Positions 6,142-11,720 of a stretch of 11,720 nt of DNA are shown here, piece by piece. The translations under genes were made by a program, and so were the position numbers. The DNA is from Actinomycetes bacterium. GTDB lineage: Bacteria > Actinomycetota > Coriobacteriia > Anaerosomatales > Anaerosomataceae. The number at the start of each line of letters is the position of its first letter. Positions within the stretch are counted from its first letter, which is position 1. The notes beneath the pieces are model-generated. The model worked only from the letters and a program-made list of their open reading frames with translations, had not been told where the DNA came from and made no database searches. The stretch spans positions 1 to 11,720 of the forward strand of contig JAJZRZ010000035.1 in assembly GCA_021850085.1 (NCBI GenBank), written 5' to 3'.

Positions 6142-6555
6142 TCAGCGCGCGAGCCTTTCGTCGGCGACACGCAACCGTCTGCTGAGCACCTCGAGCAGCC
6201 TGATCGCGATGGCCGGATGTGACTCGAGCAACGACTTGAAGTCCCAGCTCGACAGCATGAGGCACCGCGTCAGATCGATCGCCCTGATCGTGGCAGAGCG
6301 CGGCGCGCTGTCCAGCAGCGACATCTCCCCGAAGAAGTCACCTTGGCCAAAGGCGCCCAGCGCCAGCCCGTCCCGCTCGATCGCCACTCTGCCGCTGGTG
6401 ATCAGGTAGAATGCTTGGCCGGGGGTGCCCTGTGTGACGATGATCTGCCCGGGCGTGTACGCGTGTTCCTGGGCGAGCGCCAAGATGCTTGCGATCTGGG
6501 CCGGCGTGCAGCTCTCGAAGATCGGAACCCGAGCAAGGAACTCGGCGTTGGTCAT
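6142..6555 (-). CDS. Stand-alone cyclic-nucleotide-binding protein
   Basis: The 137-residue product is a single cNMP-binding (CAP_ED-type) domain with short ends. It lacks the helix-turn-helix of CRP/FNR regulators, and no kinase, channel or transmembrane part is fused to it. An N-terminal helix and EFLARVPIFESCTPAQIASI are followed by the beta-barrel (QIIVTQGTPGQAFYLITSGR near 37-56) and the phosphate-binding cassette FFGEMSLLDSAPRSATIRA (about 74-92). The cassette has the Glu77 and Arg86 that contact the ribose 2'-hydroxyl and the cyclic phosphate. A C-terminal helix (about 102-137) can act as the lid. Binding of a cyclic nucleotide is therefore expected; the output is unknown. The ATG at 6553-6555 has AGGAGG at 5-nt spacing. 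It is first in a two-gene unit and is divergent from the DUF3307-cyclase pair, which could supply its ligand. Confidence 0.93.
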   Translation of the reverse strand: MTNAEFLARVPIFESCTPAQIASILALAQEHAYTPGQIIVTQGTPGQAFYLITSGRVAIERDGLALGAFGQGDFFGEMSLLDSAPRSATIRAIDLTRCLMLSSWDFKSLLESHPAIAIRLLEVLSRRLRVADERLAR

Positions 6556-6587
6556 CGCTGCCTCCTGGTGTGTCGCGCCTCGCCCCC

Positions 6588-6616
6588 ATGCTAGACCAAC
6601 CTGCGGCCGCAGTGAA
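6588..6616 (-). promoter_or_regulatory. Candidate promoter of the cNMP-binding gene
   Basis: On the minus strand TTCACT (6611-6616) and TAGCAT (6588-6593) are spaced by 17 nt, each matching consensus at four of six positions. The start would fall about 25 nt before the gene. I found no convincing plus-strand promoter for the divergent DUF3307 gene in the same 170-nt region, and no clear TGTGA-N6-TCACA site. Confidence 0.4.
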
Positions 6617-6725
6617 GCAGAAGCATCTCAAGGCCAGGGGTCAGGCGGCCGTAGGCATCCATTCCCGCTTGGTGCACAATTGCAGGCGGACGTGCCTGAT
6701 GTGCGTATCGCGAACGGGAGATGCG

Positions 6726-7436
6726 GTGGCGCTCTTCCTCGGACTGTATCTCGGTCACATCCTGGGAGACTTCGTCTTCCAGCCTGGCCGGCTCGTCATC
6801 GCCAAGCGCGAACGGTTGAGCGCGGCGGCCGCTCATTCGGCGATCGTGATGCTGTGCGGCGCGTTCGCGCTTGCCGGAGCGATCGCCCAGGCGTGGGCCG
6901 CAGTGCTCGCCTCGGGATTGGCCCACCTTCTCGTGGAGCAGCTCTCGATCGGTGCGCGAAGGAACCCCGACTCCACCGGCCTGACGGTCTTCTCGCTCGA
7001 CCAAGGCCTCCACGTAGTCTCGCTCGCGGTGATCGCGATGGTCTTCGGGACGACCGAGCCGTACGTCCTCGCCATGTGGCAGGTGAGTGTGACGACGCTC
7101 GCAACGGTGTGCGCCGTGACCACGGTGGCCTTCGGAGGGTCCATACTCGTGTTCGAGGTCCAGGCCACACGCGCTCGGCAGCAGGCCGATGCCTCCGTGC
7201 TCGGCCTCGATCTCTCGCGCCTGTACGGAATGGCCGAGCGTGCCGGGGCCCTGGTGCTGGCCCTGGTGACGCCTCTTCCCGCCCTTGGTGCGTTGGCCTT
7301 CGCGCCGCGACTGGCTTACACGCTCACGCAGGAGCGCGAGCGCCGGGCGCACCATCTGCCTGCGGCGGCCATCGGCCTCGCACTGACAGCCGCCGGTTGG
7401 CTGTTCGTGACCCTCATCCCCGGCACCGCACGCTGA
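6726..7436 (+). CDS. DUF3307 family integral membrane protein
   Basis: The 236-residue product matches the pattern of DUF3307. It has an N-terminal GLYLGHILGDFVFQP with H11, D15 and Q19 plus a following lysine (K27), a second helix pair around HLLVEQ (68-72), and the VFSLDQGLHVVSL motif (about 88-100) that resembles the family's DQ..H element. About six hydrophobic segments are visible (roughly 37-58, 58-72, 95-108, 120-143, 172-195, 213-231). The biochemical function of the family is not established. I chose the GTG at 6726 because GGGAG lies 5 nt upstream and the protein then starts directly at the conserved first helix; an ATG at 6699 is in frame but poorly supported. The cyclase gene begins 13 nt after its stop, so the two form an operon, and the cyclase is also membrane-bound. 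The two proteins may work together. Confidence 0.85.
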   Translation: MALFLGLYLGHILGDFVFQPGRLVIAKRERLSAAAAHSAIVMLCGAFALAGAIAQAWAAVLASGLAHLLVEQLSIGARRNPDSTGLTVFSLDQGLHVVSLAVIAMVFGTTEPYVLAMWQVSVTTLATVCAVTTVAFGGSILVFEVQATRARQQADASVLGLDLSRLYGMAERAGALVLALVTPLPALGALAFAPRLAYTLTQERERRAHHLPAAAIGLALTAAGWLFVTLIPGTAR

Positions 7437-7449
7437 AAGGAACGACACG

Positions 7450-8961
7450 ATGCCGCCCACGGCCTCTCGCGCCAACGATGCCCTCCTGCGCTACCTCGCC
7501 TCCGGCGCGCTCGCCCTGGCGCTGTGGAGCATCCTCCAGCGCATGCCCTTCTATCCCGCTTGGCTGGGACTGCTGCTTGCGGCGGGCGTCGGCGCCGTGG
7601 CACTCTTTTCGCCGGGCAACGCCTCCCTGATGTTCGTGGGTATCGTCTCGCTCCCGGTCATCGCCGCCGAATTCGTGGCCGGCATGCTGTTCCTGATCGG
7701 CGGACTGGTGGCCACGCAGTACCTGAGCATGGGCCGCGCGACCGGCTTCCTCGTCGCCGCGATCGGCGTCGCTGCCGTCCCGCTCCACGCCGAGTGGGCT
7801 GCTGTGGCCCTTGCCGGATACCTGCTGGGAAAGGGGCGCGGCGCGATCGCGGCCACGGCCATGGGCGTCTCTATGATCGCCACTGGCATCGCGCTCGGTG
7901 CGCCGCTCGTCGGGACTTTGGCGACTGGGAGCGCCTCACCCGGGATCATGGCTCTGTCGAGCCCCCCGGCTGACCCGCTGATGTTCGGCTGGCTCGTTCC
8001 GGCCCTGCAAGCCGCGGATCCCACTGCCGTCGCCGCGGCGGTCGGCTCTGTGAAGAACCCTGTTGTGGTGGGCGCTCAGATCGGATTATGGGCGGTCGCC
8101 GGAGCCCTCGGTGCGCTTGTGTCGACCTCGCGTTCACCGCTGTCGCGGCTGGCCGGGGTCTCGGCGGCAGTCACGCTGCTCGGCGCGGGCCACATCGCGC
8201 TTCAAGTCGCGCTGGACGGACCGGTGCCCCTCTCCACACTCCTACTCACGTTCGGCGTCTCGCTTCCGCTCGCGCTGCTCGGCTCAGCAACCGAGATGTG
8301 GGTGTTCCCGATTCGACGCATGGGGCCGCGTAAGGCCCACGCCGCGCGCGAGCGCGATGTGGACGAGCTGCTGCGTGTCATCGCTTCGGCCGAAGACGAG
8401 TTGGCCAACCGCCATAACACCGAAGCCGTCGTGCTCATCACCGACATGAAGTCGTTCTCGTCGATGACCGAGGAGCTCGGCAGCATGGGTGCGGCCAAGA
8501 TCGTCCAGCGCCATCGCGACCTGCTCCTGCCCATTATCGCCAAGCACAAAGGGACAGGCGCTCCGACAGGAGGCGACGGCCTGGTCGCCTGCTTCCGCTC
8601 ACCCGCCGACGCCGTGGCGGCAGCGATCGAGATGCAGCGCGCACTCGAGGGATACACAGGCTCGGACCGCTCGCCGCACGAGCTCTCGGTCCGTATCGGC
8701 ATCGCCTCGGGTGAGGTGGTCGTGGATGGGCAGGGTGTGCCGTTCCTCGGCACGGCGCTCAATCTTGCGGCACGCGTGATGGACGTCGCCGACGGCGGGC
8801 GGATCATGATCACGAGCTACGTCTCGTCGGCTGCCACTCTCGACCCGGGTCAGATCTTCCGGCACGGAGACTTCAAGCTGAAAAACATCGCAGAAGCCAT
8901 CCCTGTTTCGGAGGTGCTTTGGCGCGAGCAGATGACGCCGCAGGAGATCCGAGCGTCCTAG
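7450..8961 (+). CDS. Membrane-anchored class III nucleotide cyclase
   Basis: This 503-residue protein has a large hydrophobic N-terminal half with about eight predicted membrane helices (roughly residues 14-30, 36-54, 60-88, 97-125, 130-157, 205-225, 233-253, 261-282). A charged linker (about 293-320) and a class III adenylate/guanylate cyclase domain (about 325-490) follow. The metal-binding aspartates are D332 (ITDMKSF) and D376 (TGGDG), 44 residues apart as in mammalian cyclases. The transition-state pair N438 and R442 (NLAAR) is present. The two residues that normally select the purine, Lys and Asp (or Cys/Ser/Thr in guanylyl cyclases), align with P372 and P431. It is therefore probably active, but its substrate cannot be assumed to be ATP. 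Domains dimerise head to tail, so a homodimer is expected. The ATG has AAAGGA 8 nt upstream. It follows DUF3307 and is divergent from the cNMP-binding gene; no fused receiver or CHASE domain is seen. Confidence 0.93.
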   Translation: MPPTASRANDALLRYLASGALALALWSILQRMPFYPAWLGLLLAAGVGAVALFSPGNASLMFVGIVSLPVIAAEFVAGMLFLIGGLVATQYLSMGRATGFLVAAIGVAAVPLHAEWAAVALAGYLLGKGRGAIAATAMGVSMIATGIALGAPLVGTLATGSASPGIMALSSPPADPLMFGWLVPALQAADPTAVAAAVGSVKNPVVVGAQIGLWAVAGALGALVSTSRSPLSRLAGVSAAVTLLGAGHIALQVALDGPVPLSTLLLTFGVSLPLALLGSATEMWVFPIRRMGPRKAHAARERDVDELLRVIASAEDELANRHNTEAVVLITDMKSFSSMTEELGSMGAAKIVQRHRDLLLPIIAKHKGTGAPTGGDGLVACFRSPADAVAAAIEMQRALEGYTGSDRSPHELSVRIGIASGEVVVDGQGVPFLGTALNLAARVMDVADGGRIMITSYVSSAATLDPGQIFRHGDFKLKNIAEAIPVSEVLWREQMTPQEIRAS

Positions 8962-8992
8962 CGGGGGGCGGGCATCTTGGCCCCTGCGTACA

Positions 8993-9014
8993 GCGGCCCG
9001 GAAGGCCTGGCCGC
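8993..9014. terminator. Possible bidirectional terminator between the cyclase and tRNA-Thr
   Basis: A 6-bp inverted repeat (8993-8998 with 9009-9014) lies between the convergent cyclase and tRNA-Thr(UGU) genes, where a shared terminator is expected. There is no U-run on either strand, so confidence is low. Confidence 0.3.
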
Positions 9015-9025
9015 GTCAGTGGTGA

Positions 9026-9101
9026 TGGAGCCGGCGATGGGACTCGAACCCGCAACCTGCTGATTACAAATCAGCTGCTCTGCCAATTGAGCTACGCCGG
9101 C
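9026..9101 (-). tRNA. trnT: tRNA-Thr (anticodon TGT)
   Basis: The minus-strand cloverleaf has acceptor GCCGGCG (9095-9101) with CGCCGGC (9030-9036), anticodon stem GCTGA/TCAGC around TTTGTAA, a T-arm GCGGG TTCGAGT CCCAT, discriminator T at 9029 and encoded CCA at 9026-9028. It reads ACA codons and complements the GGT isoacceptor at 5147. It lies 41 nt downstream of sigH and is convergent with the cyclase gene. Confidence 0.96.
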
Positions 9102-9110
9102 GGCTCGCCC

Positions 9111-9139
9111 ATTGTAGACGCTGGATACGCAGCGTTCCA
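9111..9139 (-). promoter_or_regulatory. Possible promoter of tRNA-Thr(UGU)
   Basis: A -10 TACAAT (9111-9116, five of six consensus) lies 9 nt before the mature tRNA 5' end. The hexamer at 17-nt spacing, TGGAAC (9134-9139), is a poor -35. The sigH-tRNA spacer also has a 6-bp hairpin (stem ACGCTG/CAGCGT) that could weakly terminate sigH transcription. The tRNA may have its own start or be cut from the sigH message. Confidence 0.35.
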
Positions 9140-9142
9140 CTC

Positions 9143-9790
9143 CTAGCAGGCGCGGCACAGCTCGATCTGGAACTCGATCTTGCGCTTTATCCGCTGCAGC
9201 GCGTTGTCCACCGACTTGACGCCGCGGTCGAGCACATCGGCCACTTCCTGATAGGACTTGCCCTCCACGTAAAGCCGGAGAACCTCGGTCTCGAAAGGTG
9301 ACAGGACCTGCAAGAAGCCCTCACGGATGCTCACTGTCTCCCAAACCGAGATGACGATCTCGGCTGGATCGCAGACCTCTCTGGCAGCGAGGATGTCCGC
9401 CAGCACACGGTCGCCCTCCTCCTCCATCGTGGCGGAGCGGCTGAGCGAGACGTAGCTGTTCAGCGGCGAGTGCTTCTGACGGGTGGCCGACTTGATCGCG
9501 GTGATGAGCTGGCGCGTGACGCACAGCTCGGCGAACGACCGGAAGCTCGTCTGGCGCGCGGGATCGTAGTCGCGGATGGCCTTGCACAGGCCGATCATGC
9601 CTTCTTGGATGACGTCGTCCCGGTCCGCGCCAGCGAGGAAGTAGGAGCGCGCCTTGCAGCGCACGAATCCCCGATAACGCGTAACCAGCGCCGACGTCGC
9701 GGCCTCATCGCCTTGCTGGGCTGCAACGATCAGCGTGATCTCGTCGCAACGGTCGAGCCTGTTTCGCGAGTCCCCCAGTGTCTTGTACAA
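9143..9790 (-). CDS. sigH: RNA polymerase sigma factor SigH (Spo0H family)
   Basis: This is a sigma-70 family factor closely resembling Bacillus SigH, which directs transition-state and early sporulation genes. Of 215 residues, region 2 spans about 30-112 (RYRGFVRCKARSYFLAGADR; DDVIQEGMIGLCKAIRDYDP; SFRSFAELCVTRQLITAIKS, then ATRQKHSPLNSY). Region 4 covers about 163-205 (LSPFETEVLRLYVEGKSYQE, then VKSVDNALQRIKRK). The start is uncertain. I prefer the TTG at 9788-9790, which has GGGAGGG (9800-9806) at about 8-nt spacing. A GTG at 9806-9808 would make 221 residues but has only a G-run before it. The gene order rlmB-yacP-sigH is that of Bacillus. It has its own promoter (9876-9903) and a hairpin-forming leader that covers the ribosome binding site. 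Confidence 0.95.
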   Translation of the reverse strand: MYKTLGDSRNRLDRCDEITLIVAAQQGDEAATSALVTRYRGFVRCKARSYFLAGADRDDVIQEGMIGLCKAIRDYDPARQTSFRSFAELCVTRQLITAIKSATRQKHSPLNSYVSLSRSATMEEEGDRVLADILAAREVCDPAEIVISVWETVSIREGFLQVLSPFETEVLRLYVEGKSYQEVADVLDRGVKSVDNALQRIKRKIEFQIELCRAC

Positions 9791-9795
9791 TGCGC

Positions 9796-9838
9796 CATTC
9801 CCTCCCACGAAGCCCCCCGGTCTCGAGGGGGAGGAATG
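9796..9838 (-). promoter_or_regulatory. Leader hairpin that can sequester the sigH ribosome binding site
   Basis: In the sigH mRNA, CAUUCCUCCC (complement of 9829-9838) can pair with GGGAGGGAAUG (complement of 9796-9806) with one bulged base, giving about 10 pairs that bury the Shine-Dalgarno. A competing inner stem, CCCCC with GGGGG (9827-9831 with 9813-9817), uses part of the same upstream arm. The two structures are mutually exclusive over 9829-9831, so the leader could switch between a closed and an open ribosome binding site. This is read from complementarity only. Confidence 0.5.
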
Positions 9839-9875
9839 CAGCGTGCCGGCGCCGCGCTATAGGTGGAGCATCACG

Positions 9876-9903
9876 AGCATACCATCGGCAGGATGCCTGT
9901 CAA
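9876..9903 (-). promoter_or_regulatory. Candidate sigH promoter
   Basis: On the minus strand a perfect TTGACA (9898-9903) is spaced 16 nt from TATGCT (9876-9881), and the -10 is preceded by TGG, an extended -10 signature. The start point would be near 9869, about 60-80 nt before the sigH start codon. Housekeeping sigma recognition is expected. Confidence 0.6.
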
Positions 9904-9961
9904 TTCGTTTGCGGGAACCTGAACGAGCCTGACCGACGGTTGCCGAGGAACGCTGATCCCC

Positions 9962-10483
9962 CTACCGGCTTTCGGGACCGCCGCCCCTTGCCCACCGTGC
10001 GAGGCTGTCGCTCACATCGGGCGCGATCCTGCGAGACAGCGGCACCGTCCGGGGAGCGCGCGCTGCCTCGACCCGTCCGGCCGCCTCGGCTGCCATTTCG
10101 GCCGCAAAACGTGCCGACGACAGGATCGAGACCGTCCCGCCGACAACCGTCTGCCGCGTGGCTGTATCCGAGGTGACGACCAAAGTCGGCTCGCCACGCT
10201 GCCTGAAGCGCCGTGCCAGACCCTCGATGACTTGGTCGGCGCTCGTCTGGTGAGGCGAGAAGATGACCGTCAGTCCGCCCACATGATGAGGGCTTCCGTC
10301 CGAGTCAGGATTGGCGCCGCCATCGAACACCACGATGGTCCGCGGCCCGCCTTGAGCGAAACCAGCGAGGTCTGCCACAAGCCGGGCACGGGCTCCATCA
10401 ATGTCGCTGTCAACGGCGGACGCATAGGCCGGATGCGCGTGCAAGAGGTTGTAGCCGTCGACGATGACGTGCCTGCGGCTCAC
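9962..10483 (-). CDS. rae1: NYN-domain ribonuclease, YacP/Rae1 family
   Basis: The product belongs to the YacP-like NYN (PIN-like) family. The Bacillus member Rae1 is an endoribonuclease that cuts mRNA in the ribosomal A site. The 173 residues hold the expected acidic active-site set: VIVDGYN with D9 and N12, VVFDGG with D54, TSADQVIE with D83, and VVTSD with D106. The C-terminal third is Ala/Arg-rich. The GTG start at 10481-10483 overlaps the rlmB stop (GTGA), with GAGG about 8 nt upstream. Starts further upstream would add 61 residues read inside rlmB in another frame and were rejected. The overlap implies translational coupling to rlmB. It lies upstream of sigH, as in Bacillus. Confidence 0.92.
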   Translation of the reverse strand: MSRRHVIVDGYNLLHAHPAYASAVDSDIDGARARLVADLAGFAQGGPRTIVVFDGGANPDSDGSPHHVGGLTVIFSPHQTSADQVIEGLARRFRQRGEPTLVVTSDTATRQTVVGGTVSILSSARFAAEMAAEAAGRVEAARAPRTVPLSRRIAPDVSDSLARWARGGGPESR

Positions 10484-11211
10484 CGGCCCCGCCTCACCCA
10501 TTCGAAAGCCAGCACCGTGGCCGCCTGCGCGACGTTCAGGGAGCCCACCCATCCGGCTACGGGTATCGAGACGAGAAAGTCGCAGCGTTCGCGCGTCAGG
10601 CGTGCAAGCCCGCTGCCCTCGGCACCGAGCACGAGCGCGAGACGGCCCTCGAGCGGAGCCTCCCACAGACCGGCCTCGCCGTTCTCGTCCGCGCCCGCGA
10701 CCCAGTAGCCGGCCGCCTTCAGGACCTCGAGCGCCTGCACGATGTTGGAGACCTGCACGATGGGGAGGTGCGCGGTGGCACCAGCCGACGCCTTATGGAC
10801 GACCGGACCCACTTGCGCGGCGCGCTCCCGTGGGATGATCACCGCATGAGCTCCGGCGACCTCGGCGGACCGGATGACCGCGCCCAGGTTGCCCGGATCG
10901 GTGACATGGTCGAGGACGACCACCAGCGAGCGGGCTGGATTACGGACCGCGTGAATGACTGCATCGAGCTGAGCATACCGGAAGGGTTCGGTGAGCGCGA
11001 TGACGCCCTGGTGCGCGCCGCGCACGCTCAGCCTGTCGAGCTCCTGACGCGGAACCTCCTCGACCCGCACGCCGGCCTCGGTCGCACGCCGCCGGATCTC
11101 GTCGAGCGACGGGTGCGCCTTCAGGCCGGATGCGAAGGTGACGCGCTCGAGCCGCAACCCGGACCGCAACGCCTCTAGGACGGCATTGCGGCCTTCGATG
11201 TGCTCGGCCAT
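10480..11211 (-). CDS. rlmB: 23S rRNA (guanosine-2'-O-)-methyltransferase RlmB (SpoU/TrmH family)
   Basis: RlmB-type SPOUT enzymes 2'-O-methylate a guanosine of 23S rRNA (G2251 in E. coli) using S-adenosylmethionine. The 243 residues show an N-terminal substrate-binding domain with IEGRNAVLEAL (5-15) and the SpoU trefoil-knot motifs. These are motif 1 LDHVTDPGNLGAVIRSAE (100-117, with N108 and R114), motif 2 VLGAEGSGL (194-202) and motif 3 IPVAGWVGSLNVAQA (216-230). The SLNV core is intact, although the following residues AQAA differ from the common SVAA. I use the ATG at 11209-11211; a GTG immediately upstream (11212-11214) is equally possible. It follows cysS by about 7 nt and overlaps the next gene. 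The mrnC gene found between cysS and rlmB in Bacillus is absent. A tRNA 2'-O-methyltransferase role is a less likely alternative. Confidence 0.94.
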   Translation of the reverse strand: MAEHIEGRNAVLEALRSGLRLERVTFASGLKAHPSLDEIRRRATEAGVRVEEVPRQELDRLSVRGAHQGVIALTEPFRYAQLDAVIHAVRNPARSLVVVLDHVTDPGNLGAVIRSAEVAGAHAVIIPRERAAQVGPVVHKASAGATAHLPIVQVSNIVQALEVLKAAGYWVAGADENGEAGLWEAPLEGRLALVLGAEGSGLARLTRERCDFLVSIPVAGWVGSLNVAQAATVLAFEWVRRGR

Positions 11212-11218
11212 CACAAGA

Positions 11219-11720
11219 CTACCCGGCCCGGAAGACCACGCGTGCGCCCTGTGATGTGTCCTCTATGGTGAAGCCGAGTGCACCAAGCCCATTGCGAACA
11301 GCGTCAGCAGCGGCCCAGTTCCGCTCGGTCCGCGCCACCGAGCGCGCTGCGAGCAGCGCGTCGACCGCGGCCTGCGTGTCGTTTCCCATGTATCCCGCGA
11401 GGTCGCGCGCGAGCTCGAGCACTGCCGCAGGATGCTCGCCGCCGCGGTCGACGACATGCGTCACCTCTACGCCCAGCACGCCGAGAAGCGTCCTCAGCGT
11501 GTCGGCTGCTTCATCGAGACGGCCCGCGTATCGCGCGTTGTCTCCGATACCGTGCCGCTCGAGAAAGCTGTTGAGAACACGCACCAGGTCGAAGAGAGCC
11601 GCCAGCGCACCGGCGGTGTTGAAGTCGTCGTCCATCGCCATCTTGAACGCCTCGCGTGCCGCACCCGGTGCGGCCTCCAGCGCCTCGGCGGCAGCCTGCG
11701 TGGGCTCGGTCTTGTCGGAC
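11219..11720 (-). CDS. cysS: Cysteinyl-tRNA synthetase, C-terminal part (5' end beyond the right edge)
   Basis: The enzyme charges tRNA-Cys. Only the last 166 or so residues are inside the window. The frame is open to the edge and reads FKMAMDDDFNTAGALAALFD, the conserved AMDDDFNT motif at the start of the anticodon-stem-contacting helical domain. It ends with ARTERNWAAADAVRNGLGAL and FTIEDTSQGARVVFRAG, matching the family's terminal DxIR..L...G...EDTxxG pattern. The catalytic HIGH and KMSKS domains lie outside. An internal ATG at 11639-11641 is part of the motif and not a true start. It heads the cysS-rlmB-rae1 unit with a 7-nt spacer to rlmB. Confidence 0.96.
   Translation of the reverse strand, partial: SDKTEPTQAAAEALEAAPGAAREAFKMAMDDDFNTAGALAALFDLVRVLNSFLERHGIGDNARYAGRLDEAADTLRTLLGVLGVEVTHVVDRGGEHPAAVLELARDLAGYMGNDTQAAVDALLAARSVARTERNWAAADAVRNGLGALGFTIEDTSQGARVVFRAG

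Noticed and set aside
6142..6555. CRP/FNR transcription factor
   Set aside because: The protein ends right after the C-terminal helix of the binding domain; no helix-turn-helix is present or interrupted downstream.
6591..7475. Minus-strand open frame of 294 codons opposite the DUF3307 gene
   Set aside because: The plus strand has the recognisable membrane protein with a good ribosome binding site; the antisense product is rich in Arg, Gly, His and Glu with no family features.
7450..8961. Calling the cyclase and receptor a Pycsar anti-phage system
   Set aside because: Pycsar effectors carry a cyclic-nucleotide-binding domain fused to membrane or TIR parts. Here the receptor is a bare domain, and the cyclase has a large membrane half. 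The base-pocket changes are suggestive only.

Overview
The window is a ribosome-biogenesis and translation locus from a high-GC bacterium, most likely a deep-branching actinobacterium such as a Coriobacteriia relative. The reasons are the GC-rich codon use, an EF-Tu switch I of actinobacterial type (RGITIAIAHVEYE), a short NusG of 176 residues without the acidic N-terminal extension of Streptomyces or Mycobacterium, a Bacillus-type SigH, and CCA ends encoded in all five tRNA genes. A high-GC Firmicute cannot be excluded from the sequence alone.

Almost everything is on the minus strand, so the locus reads from high to low coordinates. At the right end are the 3' part of cysS (11219-11720), rlmB, rae1/yacP (an NYN-domain RNase overlapping rlmB by 4 nt), and sigH with its own promoter and a structured leader. 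A tRNA-Thr(UGU) gene follows sigH. Next comes a non-translational block. On the plus strand it has a DUF3307 membrane protein and a membrane-anchored class III nucleotide cyclase. On the minus strand, divergently, it has a stand-alone cyclic-nucleotide-binding protein and an unrecognised 203-residue protein.

Translation genes then resume: tRNA-Tyr, an intrinsic terminator, tRNA-Thr(GGU), tRNA-Met and tuf. After the tuf terminator a new promoter drives rpmG, tRNA-Trp, secE and nusG, followed by rplK and rplA. A separate promoter and a ribosomal protein L10 leader precede rplJ and rplL; rplL runs off the left edge.

The order cysS-rlmB-yacP-sigH ... rpmG-secE-nusG-rplK-rplA-rplJ-rplL is the Bacillus subtilis order. 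Here it is split by the cyclic-nucleotide block and by a tRNA-tuf cluster that resembles the E. coli tufB locus (tRNA-Thr/tRNA-Tyr, then tuf, secE, nusG).

The most interesting part is 5503-8961. It pairs a cyclase that keeps its metal and transition-state residues but has proline at both purine-specifying positions with a small cyclic-nucleotide receptor and a protein of unknown function. This could be a self-contained second-messenger module with an unusual nucleotide. That reading is an inference. The regulatory signals most worth a second look are the terminator inside the tRNA cluster and the hairpin that can hide the sigH ribosome binding site.
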